Of a stretch of 64,000 bases of DNA, positions 20,879 through 32,443 are shown piece by piece (position 1 is the stretch's first letter; each line of letters opens with the position of its first letter). Location: positions 3,475-67,474 of the forward strand of contig FLMG01002914.1 in assembly GCA_900088475.1 (NCBI GenBank). Reading direction: 5' to 3'. The translations under genes were made by a program, and so were the position numbers. The notes below the pieces were generated by a model that saw only the letters and a list, made by a program, of their open reading frames with translations, had not been told where the DNA came from and did not search any database. This stretch comes from Hyphochytrium catenoides (Eukaryota > Sar > Hyphochytriomycetes > Hyphochytriales > Hyphochytriaceae).

Positions 20879-22480
20879 ATGCGCTGGTTAGCTCTTACTC
20901 AGAGTCTTTTTCTGGCTACTCTGCTCTACGTTGTCGGCGTAAGCGCCTCGCCAGGGGAAGTTGTTCAATTGGTGGAGAAGGGTCTCAAGAGCTTGTCATC
21001 GAGTTTGCTAGAAGCTGAGGGGCACAGAGTAGTAGATACCCAAGACGCTCACGCCGTGGCGCAGCAGGACGTTTTACCGGCAGAGGTTGCCCCATCGGCT
21101 GCGAAGGGAGCTGATGAGACTGTGACTAAGTTATCGGTGGCAGAAGAGGAAGGAAAGGAAGGAGAAGATGACAAAAGGGGGTCAGCTCTCCAGCAGGGTG
21201 AGGAGCGGAAAGCGCCACTGGTGAACTCTACCGCGGAGGAAGGTCTAGCCGACGTTGATGACTCGTCCTCTACACAGTCCCTTGCGCTTTCAAACGCTGA
21301 TGCGACTAATATGTCCACTAACGGGACAAAAGAAGTGTCGCCAACTCCAAAGTTAGCGAAGCCAACCCTGGCCATCAATGACTGGACCCGGTCTGACAAA
21401 CGCCGAATAATCAACAAGAACCCATATCCATTCAAAAAGTTTCAAGACCTTGCCAGGTTCTGCGCCTCCAGTGCATCCGAACACGTCAAGCCAGGCCATC
21501 TTGCATCCTTACGATCGCAGTGCAAGCTCTGGGAGCGCATCGGGACTCGGGATACGCAGACAGAAGAACAGGATGCAGTCAATGGATCTCAGAGCCCCCT
21601 CCGTACACCGGGAAGGCTTGGCTTCCTGCTTGATATCTCTCGGGTGCCCGTCTCGGACGCAAAGTACCTCAATGAGGACCCATTGAACAGCCATGCAGAC
21701 GAACGTTGGGGCTCTCATCTCGCCCGCTTATCTGTGAAGTTCCGCAACGACATGCTCAAGGAGACATTTGCAGCGTGGGCAGAGTTTGCAGAGCTTCACG
21801 ACATCACTTACTGGCTAGCACACGGCACCCTTCTGAGCTGGCTGTGGAATGAGAACGTCTTTCCCTGGGATGAGGATGGAGATATCCAGACTACTAACTA
21901 TGAGCTGTTGGCACACATTGCCGCTCTCAACGGCTCTGTAGTGCACAACCGTTTCTATTTGGATGTCAACCCAAACATCATCTTCCCGTTCCACCAAACA
22001 GACAACGTCATAGATGCTAGGTTTATCGATACCCACTCAGGTGTCTATCTTGACATCACTGGCCTTAGAATGGACCAAGAGGGCAAGCTTCGGTGTAAGA
22101 GCGTTCACTCCTATAGGCCGGACGACCTATTTCCTCTCCATAGGGCGATATATAGTGGTGTGAAGACGTGGAGACCGCACTTTGTTCAGAAGCTCCTGGC
22201 CCAAGAGTATGGGATCAAGGCCCTTAGTAACGCGGAGTTTGCAGGTTACCGCTTTGATACCTCTGTGCAGGACTGGATACAGGTACATACAGAAAGCAAT
22301 GTCATTGACATCCTGAAGAACATTACCAAGGAGTATTACCCCGCAAACTCCGACACTGGCAAGCAGAGTACCCCCGCGGTGTATGTGGATACTTCGAGGC
22401 GTCTCGAAAGTACGACAAACGAAAACGAGACAAAAGGTTCTGGGCACCAGGGCTCGGTTCAAAGGCTAAGGGGGCAGTAG
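20879..22480 (+). CDS. Secreted/Golgi LicD-family (fukutin/MNN4-like) protein
   Basis: Intronless, 533 aa, ATG at 20879. The N-terminus LALTQSLFLATLLYVVGVSA is a signal peptide or signal anchor, which suits an ER/Golgi lumen enzyme. Residues about 25-170 are a low-complexity acidic and Ala/Ser-rich region with NST, NMS and NGT sequons. The LicD domain covers about 290-470: YWLAHGTLLSWLW, then FPWDEDGDIQ (the conserved acidic DxD-type motif, about residue 330), NVIDARFIDT and GVYLDITGL, then DDLFPL. LicD proteins transfer phosphocholine or related phospho-groups to glycans; fungal MNN4 and animal fukutin/FKRP are eukaryotic relatives acting on mannans or O-glycans. The exact acceptor cannot be told from the sequence. 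It has no introns, unlike the conserved genes further on. Confidence 0.85.
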   Translation: MRWLALTQSLFLATLLYVVGVSASPGEVVQLVEKGLKSLSSSLLEAEGHRVVDTQDAHAVAQQDVLPAEVAPSAAKGADETVTKLSVAEEEGKEGEDDKRGSALQQGEERKAPLVNSTAEEGLADVDDSSSTQSLALSNADATNMSTNGTKEVSPTPKLAKPTLAINDWTRSDKRRIINKNPYPFKKFQDLARFCASSASEHVKPGHLASLRSQCKLWERIGTRDTQTEEQDAVNGSQSPLRTPGRLGFLLDISRVPVSDAKYLNEDPLNSHADERWGSHLARLSVKFRNDMLKETFAAWAEFAELHDITYWLAHGTLLSWLWNENVFPWDEDGDIQTTNYELLAHIAALNGSVVHNRFYLDVNPNIIFPFHQTDNVIDARFIDTHSGVYLDITGLRMDQEGKLRCKSVHSYRPDDLFPLHRAIYSGVKTWRPHFVQKLLAQEYGIKALSNAEFAGYRFDTSVQDWIQVHTESNVIDILKNITKEYYPANSDTGKQSTPAVYVDTSRRLESTTNENETKGSGHQGSVQRLRGQ

Positions 22481-24142
22481 TAGTGGCAGCCCAAGAGCTT
22501 TTGTTCCCATTTTGTACGGAGTTACCGCTCTGCTCCGTCTGTTAGCTGTTAGGATTGTTGACATTTTTGAAGTATTTATGCAGCGTCCCACTCACTGGAC
22601 ATACAGTTCTGAGATCTACCCTACATTGGCTCTGACCACGACAGAACGATGTAGCTGACCTCTCATTAATACCCGCACTCAAAAAACTGCCGGACCGCTA
22701 TGGGCGGCGGAGGTGGCGGAGGTTGATAATAGAGTCAGCTCGCCCTTTGAAGGCTGGTGATACTCAGTCATAGTGATGCCTGGCAGTGTCTCGCTGCCGC
22801 GGATGATGGGAGCGCAATGTTCTGTTCCCATCCTCATCTTCATAGTTGCTTGGTAACCTCCTAACAGATACAGGTTGCTGCTATCTAGAGGATCTACACC
22901 TGCCCCACTCATATCCACCGTTCCGGCATCTATGCATGCTGCACTCTCCTCATACCACTTAGCGAAAAGTCCAGCGGAAGACTGTCAAAGCATCCTTCTA
23001 GTGTACCTGTAGAGGAAATCTCACCATCACCACAGCTCATACACATCCTTTCGTGATCGCCTTCTACGTCATCCTACTAGCAACAGTGTCTAGATCATCT
23101 ACCTGATAATAAGCGCCCTCCTCTCAGTTTCTGACCTGCAGCGCCGCATCTGATGACCATCATCTGCCGTCGTGCTGTTGTGCTCTTCTCCTGCCACACG
23201 CTTCACCATGTAACATCAGCAGAAAACAGCTGCAACTGTTCTTGGCTAATCAAGACCACCACTGTTGGCTAATAATGGCGGTGATGATGGGCGTCTTGAC
23301 CTTGTACTACTAAATCATAAACTTTTACCTGTCTTTTGTTGTTGGGGAGGCGTTTCCGCTTTAGTGCCGCCCCACAGGCACTCTGTCCTCAATCATCATC
23401 GCTGCCCGAATATAAGAGTTTCAGTGGAGCTGTGTAGGTAAAGGGATTCGACAGGATACCCGAATATAATTCAAATCCAAGGAACAAACCTACACTTGGA
23501 GCTTGTAGAAAGGTTCCTGCAGATAGCTATTCGGGATCAAGCTAGACGTTAAGGGAAATAGACCGCAGCCAATCCCGTGGATCTAGAATAATTGGGAAGT
23601 ACCCTCTTCAGTTTTCTTTTTCAAGAAGCTTGGACCTCAATAATATTCCCCCTAGAATGTCACTAATCCTAATGATTATAGCTCATAGAGTGTAGTAGTA
23701 ATCATGGTGTCTCTTCGAGATTGCCTGGATCCTCCGAAAGGCCGCGAGCAGCTCACGGCGCCTGCCCTGCCCTGCCCTGCCCTGCCCTGCCCTGCCCTGC
23801 CCTCCGGGCCCTGGGGGCTGGGCCTTTGAAGAGAGGAGACGGAGGGCAGAAGTGCACCCGCAGCCTAGGCACAAGAAGACAGGACGGCACGGAGGAGGTA
23901 GGTCGCCAGGAAGACGAGGAAGATGTGGATGATGAAAGACAGCAAGTCAATATTAGTACGAGTGAGACCGTAACAAAGGAAGAAAGAGCTCGGCAGACGG
24001 AGGTGCAGCGGGCTCGAAAAGCTCCTTACTGGCCGACTGTCCTCCCATACCTGGATCATTAAGCTGACGACGCGCCATACTCTGCCCACCTGGACCTCCA
24101 GCATTTATTTGTTAACATCAGGGAGCGCAATTTGACGGAGAC
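22481..24142. other. Intergenic, no gene recognised
   Basis: Holds the pentanucleotide repeat at 23761-23803. Nothing else could be supported; short ORFs have no recognisable pattern. Confidence 0.5.
23761..23803. repeat. (CCTGC)8 pentanucleotide tandem repeat
   Basis: Eight perfect CCTGC units (23761-23800) followed by a degraded one. Confidence 0.95.
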
Positions 24143-25901
24143 ATGGTCGCCTTAAAAGCAATTCTTGCACTCAGTTCTTTGGTGGCAACCAGTGTCGGCG
24201 CTGTGCGTAGAGGGTCGGAACAGGCAGCCTTTCAGGCAGCAGAGAACAAACAATGGAGGTGCACCCCAGTCACGATGCTGAACACTCGTGCCGTGGGCAG
24301 TATGGCAGTCGCCAAGGACGGAGCGTGGCAAGGGCCCAAATTTCCTGCTGAGAACGTAAACACTGCTAATGTGGAGGGCGCATTGAAGTACATCATAACG
24401 GAGTGTATTGATAAGGGTAGGCAGACACAAGTACACGCAGCATGGTCCATCATGTCGCATGAATCTCTCTCTCCCTCCTCCTCTAAGGCTTCCCTCGTGT
24501 TCTCAGCTGCCTTTTCTACAAGCTTAAGCCCAGCTCTCCTCCTTTTTCTTAGCCGTAGCCCTCCGCTTACCATGCCCCTTCCACTCCCTATTCCGCGCTA
24601 CAGCTTCGATCGATCCAACCATTTGTGCGCGGAAAAACTGGGTGGCGTACATCGACTTTTACACTTACACTGTCTGCCAACCTGCCGCCGCCAACTGGTG
24701 GTTCTCATCTTTGAGAGAAAATGGCTATGGCGGGCAGCCCGCAGCTGACTACTACGGCTTGGGCCAATATCTGACGTTTGACGATGGAGCTTGTGATGTT
24801 GGCTTTTCCTATTGCAATTATGTCAACGGCAGAGCCAACGCTCCTAAGGTGAGAAGAGAGATAGAAGCTTTTGGGTTATTAGGAGACTTAATTCTGGGTG
24901 ATCCAACTTGGCCAACCCTGCGTGCAGTATGTGTCTGTTCCCTAATGGGTCCGTTTCTTCCCGCCCCGCTGCCTTTGAATTGTTCGCCATCTATGTGTAT
25001 CCATCAACGTGGCTGTGCTTGGTCTCAGTCTTCTAAAACTTATCTTTCCCTCACATCCTCATAGCTTGGCAACTGGATCGGCTGGCAAGATGTATCTGAA
25101 GACCCGCGCAACCCTACTACTGGTGCCTATTGGTATTCCTTCCCTGGAGTCTGCCCTGAGATGAACCGCACGAAAGGGAAGACCGAAGAATGTATGAAGA
25201 CGAACCCAGGAGGAAGATGCCCACCAGGGGTTACTCCAGATGGCGTGACGTGCACTTACAGCTATGAGTTCTTTGGCGAAATCGCACTGGACGCACTGGT
25301 CGGGATCACGGACATGGGCTACAAGAACTACACAGAGTTCTGCAAGGCCAAGAATGTAGAGTTCGAGAGAGCGTCAGACTACTCTTTCGTACAGGGTTTG
25401 GACTTCTGGAAAGATCCTCTCAACAAGACCGCCAACGCAGAGAGAGTCAAGAAGATGCTCGAATTCTATGCGAACAAGACAGCTAATCCAATGAACAAGC
25501 CTCTTCCTACGCCTGAAGAACTTGACGCAAAGAATCCACCTTGCTATTGCAATGTGCCGTCCTGTGTGAACGCTCCCTGCAAGTACGATGCGTCTCAGTA
25601 CTGTGTGAGGTGTAAGATTGGTGAGCCAGGCTGCGAGGTCAATCCTGATCCTTCAAAGTGCAAGTACGGTCTGCCTACGGTTCAGACGCTGTCAAAGGTT
25701 AGTGTTCCTACGACCGCACCGCCTACAAAGGAGGCAGAGACCAGCCAGACGCCTGAGACAAATGCGGAAGTGCCTTCGAATAATGACGGGTCCCAGAGTG
25801 CGAACAACAACAACAGGAAGAGCGACGCTGAGCGATACGACCAACAGGCAGTCGTGTTTGCCGTTGCTGGAGTTGCCGCTACGTTGGCGCTTTGGCAATA
25901 G
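24143..25901 (+). CDS. Secreted, probably GPI-anchored orphan protein (3 exons)
   Basis: Exons 24143-24416, 24604-24848 and 25065-25901, with GT..AG borders and matching phases, give 451 aa. A signal peptide (MVALKAILALSSLVATSVGA) is followed by a domain with WRCTPVTMLN, then exon 2 with NWVAYIDFYTYTVCQP, NWWFSSLRENGYGGQP and CDVGFSYCNYVNG. Exon 3 has GNWIGWQDVSEDPRNP and several Cys pairs (PPCYCNVPSCVNAPCKYD). A Thr/Pro/Asn-rich stalk and a final hydrophobic segment (AVVFAVAGVAATLALW) look like a GPI signal. Several N-glycosylation sequons are present (NRT, NKT, NYT). I do not recognise the family; the many Trp/Tyr/Asn residues suggest carbohydrate contact, but that is speculation. A surface or wall location is inferred from the two terminal signals. 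Confidence 0.8.
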
Positions 25902-27509
25902 GCGCCATGACTGTGGACCTTGAGGCATACTTCTCTCTGCTTATCTCTACCCGAATGTCGATCAAATTGTCTTGCTTGAGCATGTCCACCACACCCCACA
26001 GCGGTAGTTAACTTCCTTGCCACCCCACAGAATAGGCCATCCTATAATCTTCCATCGAATGAGTTCACTGTGAGAGTTAAGTATGATGTCCATACACCAC
26101 CACCTTCGCTGATGGATCTATCCATACGGAACGGCCACTCCAATGAACTTGCCAATTTTATCTGTCGCCTTTCCATCCTTGATAGGGGTAGGGGCTGTGG
26201 TCGCCTTTCCTTCTTCCCGTCCTGAGTCCTGCCAATCTCAAGGTCCAAAGGGCTTCTTAGCATAATCTCCATCACTACGCTAGAGCTAGACTCTGGTCAA
26301 GGGTAGGGATGCTCATTCAGAATGACAGTGATACTCAATGAGTGCGCAGCCTGTAATAACCATGAAAGCAGGGGTAGCCGTCTCATACAGAGCTCTAGAA
26401 CGCGTCGCTAACCTCTCCACCAACCGAAGCACGATTCATTCGAGCTTTGCATCGTTTTCTATTGATCGTCCTCAGACAAAGAGGAGCAGGTTCGTCAAAA
26501 GCTATCTAGAGCAAAGTCATCTGCAGATACCAGACTAAGAAGGTACATTACAACGATTTCGTAGACTTCGACTCTAAAGATACCGCTTCCTAGACCAATC
26601 TGTGTCAGCTCTACTCTTAATTCAAACAAGCTTGAGGCGACTCAGGTCCCCGAAGGCTCTGTACTCGGTTAGCTCCGCAGAAAGCTCTGCGCTATCCAGG
26701 CTCACAAGCTTTGGAATGCTATAGAATCTAAAGACTCTGTGCATGTGCTGCGGCAACTGAAGACTCTGTATCAACAAAAAAACTCTATCAACAATCAGCA
26801 AACTATTGACCTATTATTAGCTGTGATCCTACTCATTGTGAAGATTGCCTCTGCTTTTGCTGCGAGCTGTGAGCTGCTACAAGTAGAACAGCAGAAGTGG
26901 CATGCTGCCTGCTGCTTTCCTGCTGCCTGAGAGCTGCTGCCTGAGCTGCTTGCTGCCTGGCTCTGCAGGTGACGAGACGGGAGTCGGACGGGGAGATGGG
27001 ATCCAGTTGCAGACAGGTGCCTCAGATTCGCAACACATTCTAAATCAGACGGCCCAAGACGCCTTTCGTTTAGTATTTATTCCATAACATGCCTCTCATT
27101 CCAGATAAATGTTGTGGCGTCACCGGGTTGTCTTCTTACGTTACAGAAATAGAAAAACTTGAGCTTTTGGAAGGAGCGACGACAGGGGAAGGATGGGAGG
27201 ACATGTCAGAGATGTGCGAGCTGAGATCTGCCTGCTTTGCTACCTTCGACTACTCCTCAAGCCCCATCCTCTGCAGTCCTTGCCTTCCTTCTGACACTAC
27301 CTCCTGCGTTGAGGCTCTATCCGCGACGGACAAGTGATTTCCAGTGCATCCGAAAACCCAGACAAGCCCCAGAGTTCTTGCTTGTCATCAGAGGTCACGG
27401 AACCTTCTCGATATCTTATCGGACTGTTAACGAATCTACTGCGGCGACGACCTTCCACGGACTCTATAGACTATCTGTCGTCGCGGGTGACAACGCGTAA
27501 GAAGAAGCC
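25902..27509. other. Intergenic, no gene recognised
   Basis: Short ORFs only. A small patch of repeated GCTGCCTGA-like units lies near 26902-26962. The right end is the 5' flank of the SCAD gene and may include its 5' UTR. Confidence 0.5.
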
Positions 27510-30131
27510 ATGATCAGAGCACTCGCAAGCCGTCTCTCGAGCTCAGGATGCCGGCAGCTGTCACAACAGGCCAGCAGCGGGTAATTTCTCAACTTTCGAC
27601 CTCGTTCCAATTAATTCCTGTACTCACCTTCATCCGCTCCACAACCTTTCCTTGTTGCAACAGCCGTGGCATCGCCTCGCTGGCGAGCTTGTCAGAAGAT
27701 CATCAGATGCTATATGAGACTTGCCGTCAGTTTGCTGAGAAGGAGCTAAAGCCCAATGCGGGCCTTTGGGATCGGGAGCACAAGTTTCCTGGCGAGGCCG
27801 TCAAGAAGCTTGGAGAAATGGGGCTGATGGGAATTGCTGTGGATCCAGGTCGGCATTATCCTCTCTCTGACTCAACTAGCCACACACTCTGGCCCTCCCT
27901 GATTCCTTACTCCCTCGTAGACTTTGGCGGCACTGGTATGGACTATGTCGCTTATGCTATCGCCATGGAGGAGATTAGCAGGGGCTGCGCATCAACGGGG
28001 GTGGTGATGTCCGTAAACAATGTAAGAGCTCCATGACAACGATACAAACGGGGGGAAGCTACTAAGTGATCTCTGTCAATATCCGTGTGCCTGCATCCGC
28101 CCCATTTGTAATGGAAAGTCATTGTACTGCTATCCAATGGAGAAGTTCGGCAACGATGCCCAAAAGGTAACAAGCAGGCTCCAGGGTTCTAATGTTTTAT
28201 CCTCTTCTCCTTGGCTTCATCCCCGTACATTCGCTTGATAAACTACTTATCTCCGCCAGCGCAGGCTTCTTCTCTCTCTATGTGCTGCGTGATCATATTC
28301 ATCTGGCTTTTCGTTGCTTGGTGCCTTTCCACTCCATTCTTCACCGATCACCTCAGATCCATTAACTTCCGTTGCAGGAGGAGTACCTGAAGCCATTCGC
28401 TCTGGGAGAAAAGCTCGGTTGCTTCGGTCTAAGCGAGCCAGGTTAGGAGAGTGGCAGCGATTCTGCCTTCACCTTCTCCATGTTAAGGACTATAATTACG
28501 CTATATCGCTCCGCTTCCTGCTTTTCCTGGTCTTTTTGCTAGCTTGATCTTCCTCTTCGCCATAATTTGGGCTTATCTTTGACTTGTCGGTCAGGGAATG
28601 GTAGCGATGCTGGTGCGGCTTCGACCACAGCTCAGGACGCAGGAGACAAATGGGTGCTCAACGGCACGAAGGCCTGGATTACAAATGCTCATGAGGCAGA
28701 CACAGCGATAGTCTTCGCTACCACAGACAAGTCAGTCTCTTTCTTCTGACAGGAGCGTGTCCTTTCGCCTTTCTTTAGTTGCTTGGCCTGTTGTTCCTGT
28801 TTACTCTCGACGTCTTCTTTCTTTCCTGGTTGATGATAGCTGACGGTACATGCTACCTCTTCATCCCTTCGTATTGTCTCTTCACAGGTCAAAGAAGCAT
28901 AAGGGAATCAGCGCCTTCATTGTACCCACGGACACACCAGGGTTTTCTCTAGGAAAGAAGGAGGACAAGCTGGTAGGTCCGAAAAGGGTTTGGCCAAATC
29001 TTGGTATGACTTGACAGAGATAGAGGTCAAGCAAATGAGAGTGGGCATGATAGAAGAGAAAAGGAAGGGAAAATAGGCGGGTCCTCAAGCAAAGGCGTGC
29101 ACTGGCTGAAAGGTTAGAGGTTCAACCTGCACTGCCCTTACTAATGGACAACTTCCCCGTCTTAGGGCATCCGAGCGTCGTCCACCTCCAACCTGATCTT
29201 TGAGGACTGCGCCATTCCTAAGGAAAACCTTCTGGGAAAGCCTGGCGATGGCTTCAAGATTGCGATGGTGAGAGTGATAGATACGTAGGCTGGTCCGTAC
29301 ACTACCTACGTTTCCTTGCTGCTGCGACCTGTTTGGATCATGGCATGTGTCCCGTATGACGATGTCCCTCTTCCCTCTTCTATAAGCGTTGTCTCTTGCG
29401 CTGTCTCTGTACTGATCCTCGGCTGCCTTTAAGCTAACTTCCTCCTTTCACTTGCCACCAACCTTCCTTTTCCGACTCGGCAACAGATGACTCTCGACGC
29501 TGGCCGTATCGGTATCGCTGGGCAGGCCTTGGGCATAGCACAGGCAGCGTATGACTGTGCCATTGAGTATGCACATCAGCGTAAGGCCTTCGGGCAGCCA
29601 ATAGTAAAACTTCACGCTATTCAGGTAGGAAGAGGAAACTATATCAGAAAACATAAAGGAGGTTATGGAGCTGCGAACTTCGGCGCGTCGTGAGCTATCA
29701 ACTGGGGGAATCATTGCCTTCTTATAGACTTCTCCCCTATTGTTGTCATCTTTAGACCCCACATGCGGCGGCATGCTGAGATTTTGTGAAGGCTAATGTT
29801 CTTTCCCTCCCTTTGATAGACGAAGCTAGCTGAGATGGCGATGCAGATTGATGCCGCGCGGCTCCTCACGTGGCGTGCGGCCACAATGAAGGACAACAAC
29901 CAAAACTTTACTAAGGAGGCCGCGATGGCCAAGCTGAAAGCATCCGAGGCGGCCACCTTTTGCGCCCATCAGGCCATCCAAGTCCTGGGAGGAATGGGTT
30001 ATGTTACCGATATGCCGGCAGAGAGACACTATAGGGATGCACGCATCACCGAGATCTATGAAGGCACCAGCGAGATTCAATACCTTGTGGTTGCTGGGCG
30101 ACTGGTGAAGGAGTACGCAGAGAACCATTAA
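27510..30131 (+). CDS. ACADS: Short-chain (butyryl) acyl-CoA dehydrogenase, mitochondrial, 10 exons
   Basis: Exons 27510-27580, 27664-27848, 27921-28021, 28119-28166, 28378-28441, 28595-28730, 28888-28972, 29166-29267, 29487-29624 and 29820-30131. Phases agree and the sum is 414 codons (413 aa), close to the 412 aa of human SCAD. The N-terminus [20 protein letters not shown] is a typical mitochondrial transit peptide, which decides the start. Family motifs run throughout: [34 protein letters not shown] (FAD contact), [44 protein letters not shown]-type [20 protein letters not shown], and YEGTSEIQ with the catalytic Glu. It catalyses the FAD-dependent first step of mitochondrial beta-oxidation on C4-C6 acyl-CoAs, passing electrons to ETF. 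The flanking genes are unrelated. Confidence 0.95.
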
Positions 30132-31237
30132 GAACTCGAGTCAGGAGATTACTTCTATAGCTTCTCAGCAGCTAAACAGTGGTTGCCAGGGCTCTACAGC
30201 CTGCAGAAGGGTTGTCCCATGTTGTCATTAGTAGCTTATGCTCTGAAACCTGACGGTGAGGACACTTATTACACCAGCAGAGTACTGGAGAGTGTATGAC
30301 CTAATAGAGGCAGGACTAGTGCCAATTTCTTGCATATTGTGACCATCAACCGCCTTTCGAAGGTTTCTGTCCATCGCACCGCGCGGGCCTGGGTCAGTGC
30401 CTGAGCTTTACGGCTCTGCTTGAGACCATAGAGGGAGCACCACCAACAAAGCGTCTGTCAGTCAAGACTCATAATTATAACTACAAAGGCCTCGTGCAGG
30501 AGGGACTTTTACTGTCTGGAAAGAACCTCATCAATAATAAGATGAGGTCAAAAGGGCACAAAGTTCACAATGGCATTCAGAGACTATCGCCTTTGTCTCA
30601 GAAGAGGGCACTTCTAGCAGTTGACCAAAGTTACCGCGAGAGTATCTTCCACATCAAAAAGTGGGTTTTCCCGTTTTCAGGCGCTTCGCATCCAAAAAGT
30701 GACCAAACTTGAGCGGCACGATCTCTGCTTACGTCTCTGGTTTCCTCTGCTTGCGCGCTCAGTGTAAAGATCTCGTTGTGCTCGTTATGCTCATCTCCCA
30801 TCATCACCAGCGGCTTCCTTTAGAAAGAATGACCAAAATTGAGCGGGGTGATTTCTGCTTGGTCTCTGATTCACCTGCTCTTCCCCTACTTCCATCCTGC
30901 TCATCTCCCATCATCGCCGACCACTACCTACTCTTTCTTCTTTTCCTTCGTGTCGTGGCACCATCTCCGAGCTCGGTTGATTCCTTTTCCATCTGCTGTC
31001 TCTCTTCCTTCAACTTGTCACAAAGAGAGAGCATCACAAGGCTATCACAAGGGTATGACGATGGGCTATCGTGCTGCTCCTGCGCTTCTTACCGCATCGG
31101 CAGATAGTATCAATGATATCAACTCTCTGCTTCCTTGCAAAGTCTTTCTCATAAGCTAATCCGCTGTTAAGAGCTCACCTGTCGCGAAGATCCTATCGTT
31201 CACTCGGCAAAGTATCTTGCTTCTGTCAACGCTAACG
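30132..31237. other. Intergenic with an imperfect duplication
   Basis: No gene recognised. It contains the duplicated segment described at 30701-30920. Confidence 0.5.
30701..30920. repeat. Imperfect tandem duplication, period about 130 bp then 110 bp
   Basis: GACCAAACTTGAGCGG at 30701 recurs as GACCAAAATTGAGCGG at 30831, each followed by a similar gat(c/t)tctgctt..gtctctg stretch. TCATCTCCCATCATC near 30791 recurs near 30901. The second copy is shorter. Confidence 0.7.
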
Positions 31238-32443
31238 ATGGTTAGACTTCTAAGTCAGAGTGTCATCGCCATTGGCACGGTACTTCTCAGCAGCAGCGGC
31301 GGGGACGCCGCTAAAGAAGCAAGAGCGCCAGGCAAATGGACGCTTCTCCCCCTAACCCTGGCTTACAATGCAACCGAACACATGTGCACTTGGGCCTCAT
31401 CTTCCTCCTTCGCTTCGAACTCCTCTGTTCCTCATCCACCGGACCGGCACCCAATCGCTCTCATCATCGGAGGCACCCAAAAGTACACTCGCCGGCCCCT
31501 TCGTAGGCTTAATGCCTACGACTTCAACGCTCGGACTGTTACAGAGCTTCGCCCAGCGCCTTTGCAGATGCAGGAAGGCGCTTCTGCAGTGGTCCAAGAT
31601 GTTCTCTACATCTATCAACCATCATATTTCAATCAAGGGAGGGTTCCAGGCTATGAGAACACGACGATCCTGACGTATGGGCTAAAGACAAACCAGTGGG
31701 ATCAGATTCCTATCTCGGAGACTGCAGTTAGACCTTCACGAGATGCTGCTGGAGGCTTGGTCCAATGGTTTCCAGACAAACGACAGGAAAATTTGTTGCT
31801 TTACCAGTGTGATGGGATCTGGAGCTTTAACCTGAAGAATAAGGAGTGGAAGGCCGTCGAGGTGAAGGGAGACCGCCCTCCTTGTCTCTCGGGTGCTGCC
31901 ATCGCGGCTTCTGATGGCAGAGGAGAGGCTCAAGCATTTTACCTCGTCGGAGGTACCACAGAGGACGGCGCAGCTAGCAGCACCGTCTGGAAGTACACCG
32001 TCAAGAGCCAGACGTGGTGGCGACTGCAGGCAGAATTTCCTTTGGCCGTGACGAGTCTTTCAGCGGCTGTTGACGGAGACACTCTCTACACTTTTGGGGG
32101 ATGGAGGGTATCCGAAAACGCCGCAGTCGATTCTTTCTACAGCCTAAGACTGAACAGGCCTCGCGCGCAGTGGAGAGCGATTCAGGTCTCCCCAGCACCT
32201 CTGAGAAGATTTGGGAGCTGCATGCTCCCACAAGTCGGACGGGCGACAGAGAGCAACCAAGCGAAGGAAGAGAAGGCCCATGGAGATCAAGGTGTTTTGC
32301 TCTTTGGAGGCATTGAAGAGCCAGTGCCCGGGAAGCCCCGGCACACTGGAGACGATATTTGGGCTTTCTCTGCCGCCACTGACGACTTGACAACGGACGG
32401 TCAAGAAAGTGATGAGAGGGAGAGCGAGAAGAGAGAGAGTTAG
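31238..32443 (+). CDS. Secreted kelch-repeat beta-propeller protein
   Basis: Intronless; the ATG at 31238 starts a signal peptide (MVRLLSQSVIAIGTVLLSS), giving 401 aa. Kelch-type blades are visible: PIALIIGGTQKYTRRP with LNAYDFNARTVTEL; ILTYGLKTNQWDQIP; GIWSFNLKNKEWKAVEV; AFYLVGGT with VWKYTVKSQTWWRL; LYTFGG with FYSLRLNRPRAQWRAI; and VLLFGGIEEP with DDIWAFSA. These fit a six-bladed or incomplete propeller. The C-terminal tail is short and acidic/basic (ESDERESEKRES) with no membrane anchor. Secreted kelch proteins include galactose oxidase-like enzymes, but I see no second catalytic domain, so a binding or scaffold role outside the cell is more likely. Five NxS/T sequons support transit through the ER. 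Confidence 0.85.
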   Translation: MVRLLSQSVIAIGTVLLSSSGGDAAKEARAPGKWTLLPLTLAYNATEHMCTWASSSSFASNSSVPHPPDRHPIALIIGGTQKYTRRPLRRLNAYDFNARTVTELRPAPLQMQEGASAVVQDVLYIYQPSYFNQGRVPGYENTTILTYGLKTNQWDQIPISETAVRPSRDAAGGLVQWFPDKRQENLLLYQCDGIWSFNLKNKEWKAVEVKGDRPPCLSGAAIAASDGRGEAQAFYLVGGTTEDGAASSTVWKYTVKSQTWWRLQAEFPLAVTSLSAAVDGDTLYTFGGWRVSENAAVDSFYSLRLNRPRAQWRAIQVSPAPLRRFGSCMLPQVGRATESNQAKEEKAHGDQGVLLFGGIEEPVPGKPRHTGDDIWAFSAATDDLTTDGQESDERESEKRES

